Assembly: GCA_016703225.1 (NCBI GenBank)
Contig: JADJCM010000008.1
Location: forward strand, 1 to 60,498
Direction of reading: 5' to 3'
From: Lysobacterales bacterium
GTDB taxonomy: Bacteria; Pseudomonadota; Gammaproteobacteria; Xanthomonadales; Ahniellaceae
DNA length: 60,498 nucleotides
The position numbers and the translations under genes were made by a program. The notes under the pieces were generated by a model. It was not told where the DNA came from. It did no database searches and saw only the letters and a program-made list of their open reading frames with translations. Below are positions 56,898 to 60,498 of the stretch, piece after piece. Each line of letters begins with the position of its first letter. Positions within the stretch are counted from its first letter, which is position 1.

Positions 56898-59584
56898 TCA
56901 CGCTGCACGTGCTGGCATCCCCTCCACCCGCACCGCGGTGACCTTGTATTCCGGCGCTGAGGTGATGTTGTCGCGGGCTGGTCCGGTGAGCTGGTTCACG
57001 GCGCGGGCCGGGTCGTGAAAGGTGGTGAACAGTTGGCCGGGCACGATGCCGTCGCTAAGGCGCAGTGGCAGCACCACGCTACCGTGGCGGCTGGTCACGC
57101 GCAGGTCCTGGCCGTCGTGCAGGCCGAGTGCGGTGGCGTCTTGCGGGTGCATGTCGAGGGTGTCGGTCGGGCGAAGTCGATTCTGCGCGGTGCGGCCGCT
57201 CATGGTGCCGACGTTGAACTGGTGCAGGTCGCGGCCGGTGCTGAGCAGGAACGGGTACTCGTCGTCGATCGATTCGACCGTCGGGTGGTAGTCGATGCGA
57301 CGCAGACTGGCGCGTGGTCCGTGGGCGAAGCGCTCGGTGTGCAGGATGGTCGTGCCGGCATGGGCCTCGTCGCGGCACGGCCACTGGATTCCGCCCTGCT
57401 CCATGCGCGCATAGCTGATGCCCGCGCCGGCCGGCCAGAGTTCGCGTACCTCGTCCCACACCTGCTGCGCATCGGCGCTCGGGAATTGCGTGCCGTGGCC
57501 GAAGGCTGCAGCGAGACGCACCAGGATGGTGGCGTCATCCAGCGCGTGACCACGCGGTGTGATGGCGCGACGAATGCGCTGGATGCGCCGCTCCGAGTTC
57601 ATGAAGGTGTCGTCCTTCTCGAAACTGGTGACCGCTGGCAGAAAGATGTGCCCGAACTCGCGCGCGGTGTCGTTGAGGAACAGGTCCTGCACGATCACCA
57701 GCTCCGCCTGGGCCAAGGCCGCCGCAGTCTCGCGGGCGTTGGCCAGGCTCGCCAGAATGTCGAAGCCGATCACGTACAGGGCCTTCAAGCGCCCCGCACG
57801 TGCCGCGTCGATCATGCCCAGCACGTTCAGGCCGGGCTGCGCCGGAACGGGCGCACCCAGCGTGCCTCGAAGCGTGGTCGAGCGTCGGCGAGACTGGCGC
57901 CGCCGGTCAGCGAATCCGGTTCGCAACCCATCACCGCCACGCCCTGACGTTGTTCTGTCCGCGCAACGGGTTCACCCCTGCCCCGGCACGGCCCAGATTT
58001 CCGGTGAGCAGTGCCAGGTTGATCAGCGCCATCACTCCTCGGTGCCCTGCACATGCTCGGTCAGCCCGAGACCATGCACGCACATCGCCGGCATATGTTC
58101 CGCGTAAAGGCGCGCCGCCTTGCGGATATCGGCAGCGCCGACGCCACAAATCGGCGCGACGCGCTCTGGCGTCAGTCGGCGATGAAGTTCACGAACTCGT
58201 CAGGTCATCGACACGCGCCGCGACGAAGGCGCGATCGACCAGGTTCTCGACCACCAGCACGTGTGCCAGCGCGTTCAGCAGCGGCACATTGCTGCCCCGC
58301 GCGCAGCGCCAGATGCACGTTGGCGATTTCGGCAAGCGGCGTGCGGCGCGGATCGATGACGATCAGCTGCGCGCCGCGGCGCACCTGCTGACGGATGCGC
58401 GCCCACCACCGGGTGGTTCGCGAGCGGATTGGCACCGACCCCAGAAAACAGCGTGCCTGCTCGATGTCATCGAAACTGTTGGTTGCGGCGCCGGTACCGA
58501 GCACGCGCTTCAGCGCCGCGGCGCTCGGCATGTGGCAGACGCGGGCGCAGCCGTCGACGTTGTTGGTGCCGAGCACGAGGCGCGCGAATTCTGCGTCAGG
58601 AATGCTTCTTCGTTGGTGCCGCGCGCAGAGCAGAGCACGCCGACGGAGTCCGGTCCGTACTTGGCCAGGATGCCCGCGCAACCGTGCCACCGTTTCGCTT
58701 TCGGCCTCGTCCCAGTCGACGCGCTGCCACTGCCCATCACGGCGCAGCATCGGCGTGGTGACACGGTCTCCGGCATCGACATAGCCGTGCGCGTAGCGGC
58801 CCTTGACGCAGGCATGGCCGCGGTTCGATGGACCATCGAGCGCCGGGCGCACGCTGACGATGCGATCGTCGGCGACGCCGACCTGCAGTTCGCAGCCGAC
58901 CGCACAGTAGGCACAGGTGGTGCGCGTCCAGGTCTCGGCGATGGGATCGTGCCAGGCACTGGCATCGGTCAGCGCAGCGGTCGGACAGGTATCGACGCAG
59001 GCGCCGCAGCCGACGCAAGCACTCGCGGCCAGCGGCACGTCGCCTGCGGTCGCGATACGCAGGTCCGGACCGCGACCGAACACATGCCAGATCGACTCAC
59101 CCTGCACTTCCTCGCAGATGCGCACGCAGCGGCTGCAGGCGATGCAACGGCTCATGTCGACGCGGATGTACGGATGCGAGGTGTCGATCGACGCCGGCGG
59201 CGATGCCGGCGCGCTGCCGGCGATGCCGTGTTCGCGCAGCAGGCGGTGCAGGGCCTTGTCCGGGAAGCGCGCCTGCTCGTCGGGCGCGACGCGCGCCGCG
59301 AGTTGTCCGATCAGGTCATGACGAAACCGGTCGAGCGCGGCATGGGTGCTGCGGATGCTGCTGCCATCGCGCAACGGCTCGCGGCATGAGGGTCGTGTTC
59401 GAAATGCTTCGCCCGGCGCATTGGCGATGTCCACCGAACAGGCCCAGCATTGGCCCGCCGGTTCCAGGCGTGGGTCGTGGCACAGCGTCGGCAATTCGAC
59501 GCCGATGCTGCGCAGCGCCTCCAGCACGCTCAGGCCGGAAGGGAACTCGTGCGCCACACCATCGATCACGGCCCGGATACTCAT
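56898..59584 (-). pseudogene. fdhA: Formate dehydrogenase alpha subunit (molybdopterin), multiply frameshifted
   Basis: ATG 59584 begins MSIRAVIDGVAHEFPSG, a 2Fe-2S ferredoxin-like domain with CHDPRLEPAGQCWAC. Two 4Fe-4S motifs follow (CIACSRCVRIC; CVGCGACVDTC), then the Mo-bis-MGD domain with CAYCAVGC and the active-site Cys in NNVDGCARVCH. This is the NAD-linked FdhA/FdsA layout, oxidising formate to CO2. The frame breaks repeatedly between about 57830 and 58700 (NLALLTGNLGRAGAGVNPLRGQNNV lies in a separate frame). The C-terminal 340 codons are open to TGA 56898-56900. Catalytic residue is Cys, not selenocysteine. Confidence 0.85.
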
Positions 59585-59700
59585 GCCGCGCATCGTCGGG
59601 CTTTCAGGTCATTGGACGCAACTGCCGGCGCGGCACCGGCGGCCATGGATCAGGCGCAACAGCCGCAGCAGCGCTCAGCCTTGGCCGGGCCACCCATGAA

Positions 59701-59885
59701 TTAGGCCTGGTAGCCGGCATCGCCGATCGCCTGCCCGCGCCTGGGTTTCCGTGATCAGTCCGCTGATGCGCACCGTACCGGACTCGATCTCGACTTCCAC
59801 CACCGCCGTCGGATCGAACTTCGCCACTGCCTTCTCGATCGCCGCCACGCAGTGACCGCATTCCAGACCCTGCCTTGAAATCCAT
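59701..59885 (-). pseudogene. CopZ-like heavy-metal-associated (HMA) protein, frameshifted
   Basis: Starting from ATG 59885, MDFK then shifts to QGLECGHCVAAIEKAVAKFDPTAVVEVEIESG, containing the GxxCxxC-type metal motif (LECGHC). A second shift near 59730 restores AIGDAGYQA and TAA at 59701-59703. Intact length would be ~62-66 residues, normal for a copper chaperone. Two indels in 190 bp match the poor state of the neighbouring fdhA. Confidence 0.7.
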
Positions 59886-59982
59886 GGTAATTCCCCCGCT
59901 TGATGGAAAGGCCGCGAGCTTGCCGCCCATGGCCGCGGCCGGCACTGACCTTCGTCAAGCGCGCGACTCGCTCCGTGCCCGA

Positions 59983-60498
59983 TCAACGCATGCCGAAGTG
60001 GAACGCGCCCTCGCCGTCCTGCCGCGCGCGTCCAAGCGCGACCAGCATGTCCAACAGCTGCGGTAGCCGTTTCCGCCGGCCATCGACCGCTGAAGCGCGC
60101 GGCGATCTCGTCCACCGTCAGCGGCGCCGGTCTCGCCGCCAGCAGATCGGCCACGGCGCGCACCTGCTCGATCGCATCTTTCGGCCACGGCTGCGGTTTG
60201 CCCCCACCGCCACGGCGCCATCCACCGGCGCCTCGTCCTCCATCGCCGCGGTGTCGATCTCCACCTGCTGCGGCTTCGCGCCCACGCCAGAGTTCTGAAC
60301 TCAGGCCGCAACCAACGCACCAGCCCCACGCGCGCTTCCTCGACCGCCCGCTCGGCATTCAACGCCACCAATCGCTCCAGAATCGCCTCGTCAAACGCTC
60401 GCTTCGCCTCGTCCCGCGTCTTTCCTTCTCCCCCGGAGAAGGTGGCCCTGGGGCCAGGTGAGGGCTCTCGGCATAAGGCCACCCACGCTCTTCCCTTC
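59983..60498 (-). pseudogene. C-terminal end of a class I DNA methyltransferase, frameshifted
   Basis: Pieces in different frames read AFDEAILERLVALNAERAVEEAR, LVRWLRPEF, KPQPWPKDAIEQVRAVADLLAARPAPLTVDEIAARFSGRW and finally HFGMR-stop at 59983-59985. The LNAERA...RWLRPEFQ ending is one I associate with large SAM-dependent adenine methyltransferases of restriction-modification systems (MmeI/YeeA-like). That is from memory, not alignment. The gene runs off the right edge. Confidence 0.55.
60424..60442. repeat. Short perfect hairpin repeat inside the methyltransferase end
   Basis: CCTTCTCC-CCC-GGAGAAGG is followed directly by TGGCCCTGGGGCCA, a second small dyad. Such hairpin pairs are dispersed intergenic repeats in Xanthomonadales-like genomes. 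Here one lies in coding sequence. Confidence 0.5.

Noticed and set aside
56898..59584. Selenocysteine in the formate dehydrogenase
   Set aside because: The active-site codon reads Cys in CARVCH; no in-frame TGA occurs there.

Overview
GC-rich proteobacterial DNA, most like a gammaproteobacterium of the Xanthomonadales/Lysobacterales type. That placement comes from the style of the heavy-metal RND operons, the HigBA/ImmA-like toxin-antitoxin locus and the flanking formate dehydrogenase, and is inference. There are no rRNA, tRNA or CRISPR loci.

The main structure is one 53.7-kb Tn3-family transposon, 2762-56455. It has 38-bp-class terminal inverted repeats (first 19 bp identical, 33 of 37 matching) and a perfect 5-bp target duplication, ATCTA, at 2757-2761 and 56456-56460. 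The left end carries tnpA and a tyrosine recombinase. The right end carries a KfrA-type coiled-coil protein resembling TnpT, the recombination partner in Tn4651-type elements. It has a striking 15-bp perfect dyad and short direct repeats upstream.

Cargo from left to right: a czcCBA pump with CzcI-like protein and CzcRS two-component system, ending in a truncated P1B-ATPase (7.4-16.3 kb); a second tripartite RND operon (16.5-22.1 kb); an envelope block with an Omp85-like protein, two PAP2 phosphatases, an EptA/MCR-like phosphoethanolamine transferase, a LAB_N protein and DgkA (22.1-28.6 kb); a chrA fragment, a DMT exporter with a His-rich tail, a P1B-4 ATPase and an isolated EptA membrane domain (29-33.3 kb); a MerR-controlled run of CDF, DUF3703, CzcI-like, CzcCBA and PII-like genes (33.4-41.4 kb); a cusCBA operon (41.5-47.9 kb); an unrecognised XRE-plus-three-gene block (48-50.2 kb); and a complete type II CBASS operon, capV-cdn-cap2-cap3 (50.5-54.8 kb).

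Outside the element, the left flank has a degraded higB-higA locus, a companion gene and a YegP-like DUF1508 gene. The element sits exactly at the yegP stop codon. The right flank has a badly frameshifted formate dehydrogenase alpha subunit, a CopZ-like gene and the end of a DNA methyltransferase.

Many genes carry single indels or nonsense codons. All four RND systems are broken at least once, whereas tnpA, the recombinase, the tnpT-like gene and all four CBASS genes are open. Whether this is real decay or residual sequence error cannot be settled from the sequence alone.

Functionally the element combines metal export, outer-membrane charge modification and phage defence in one transposable unit.
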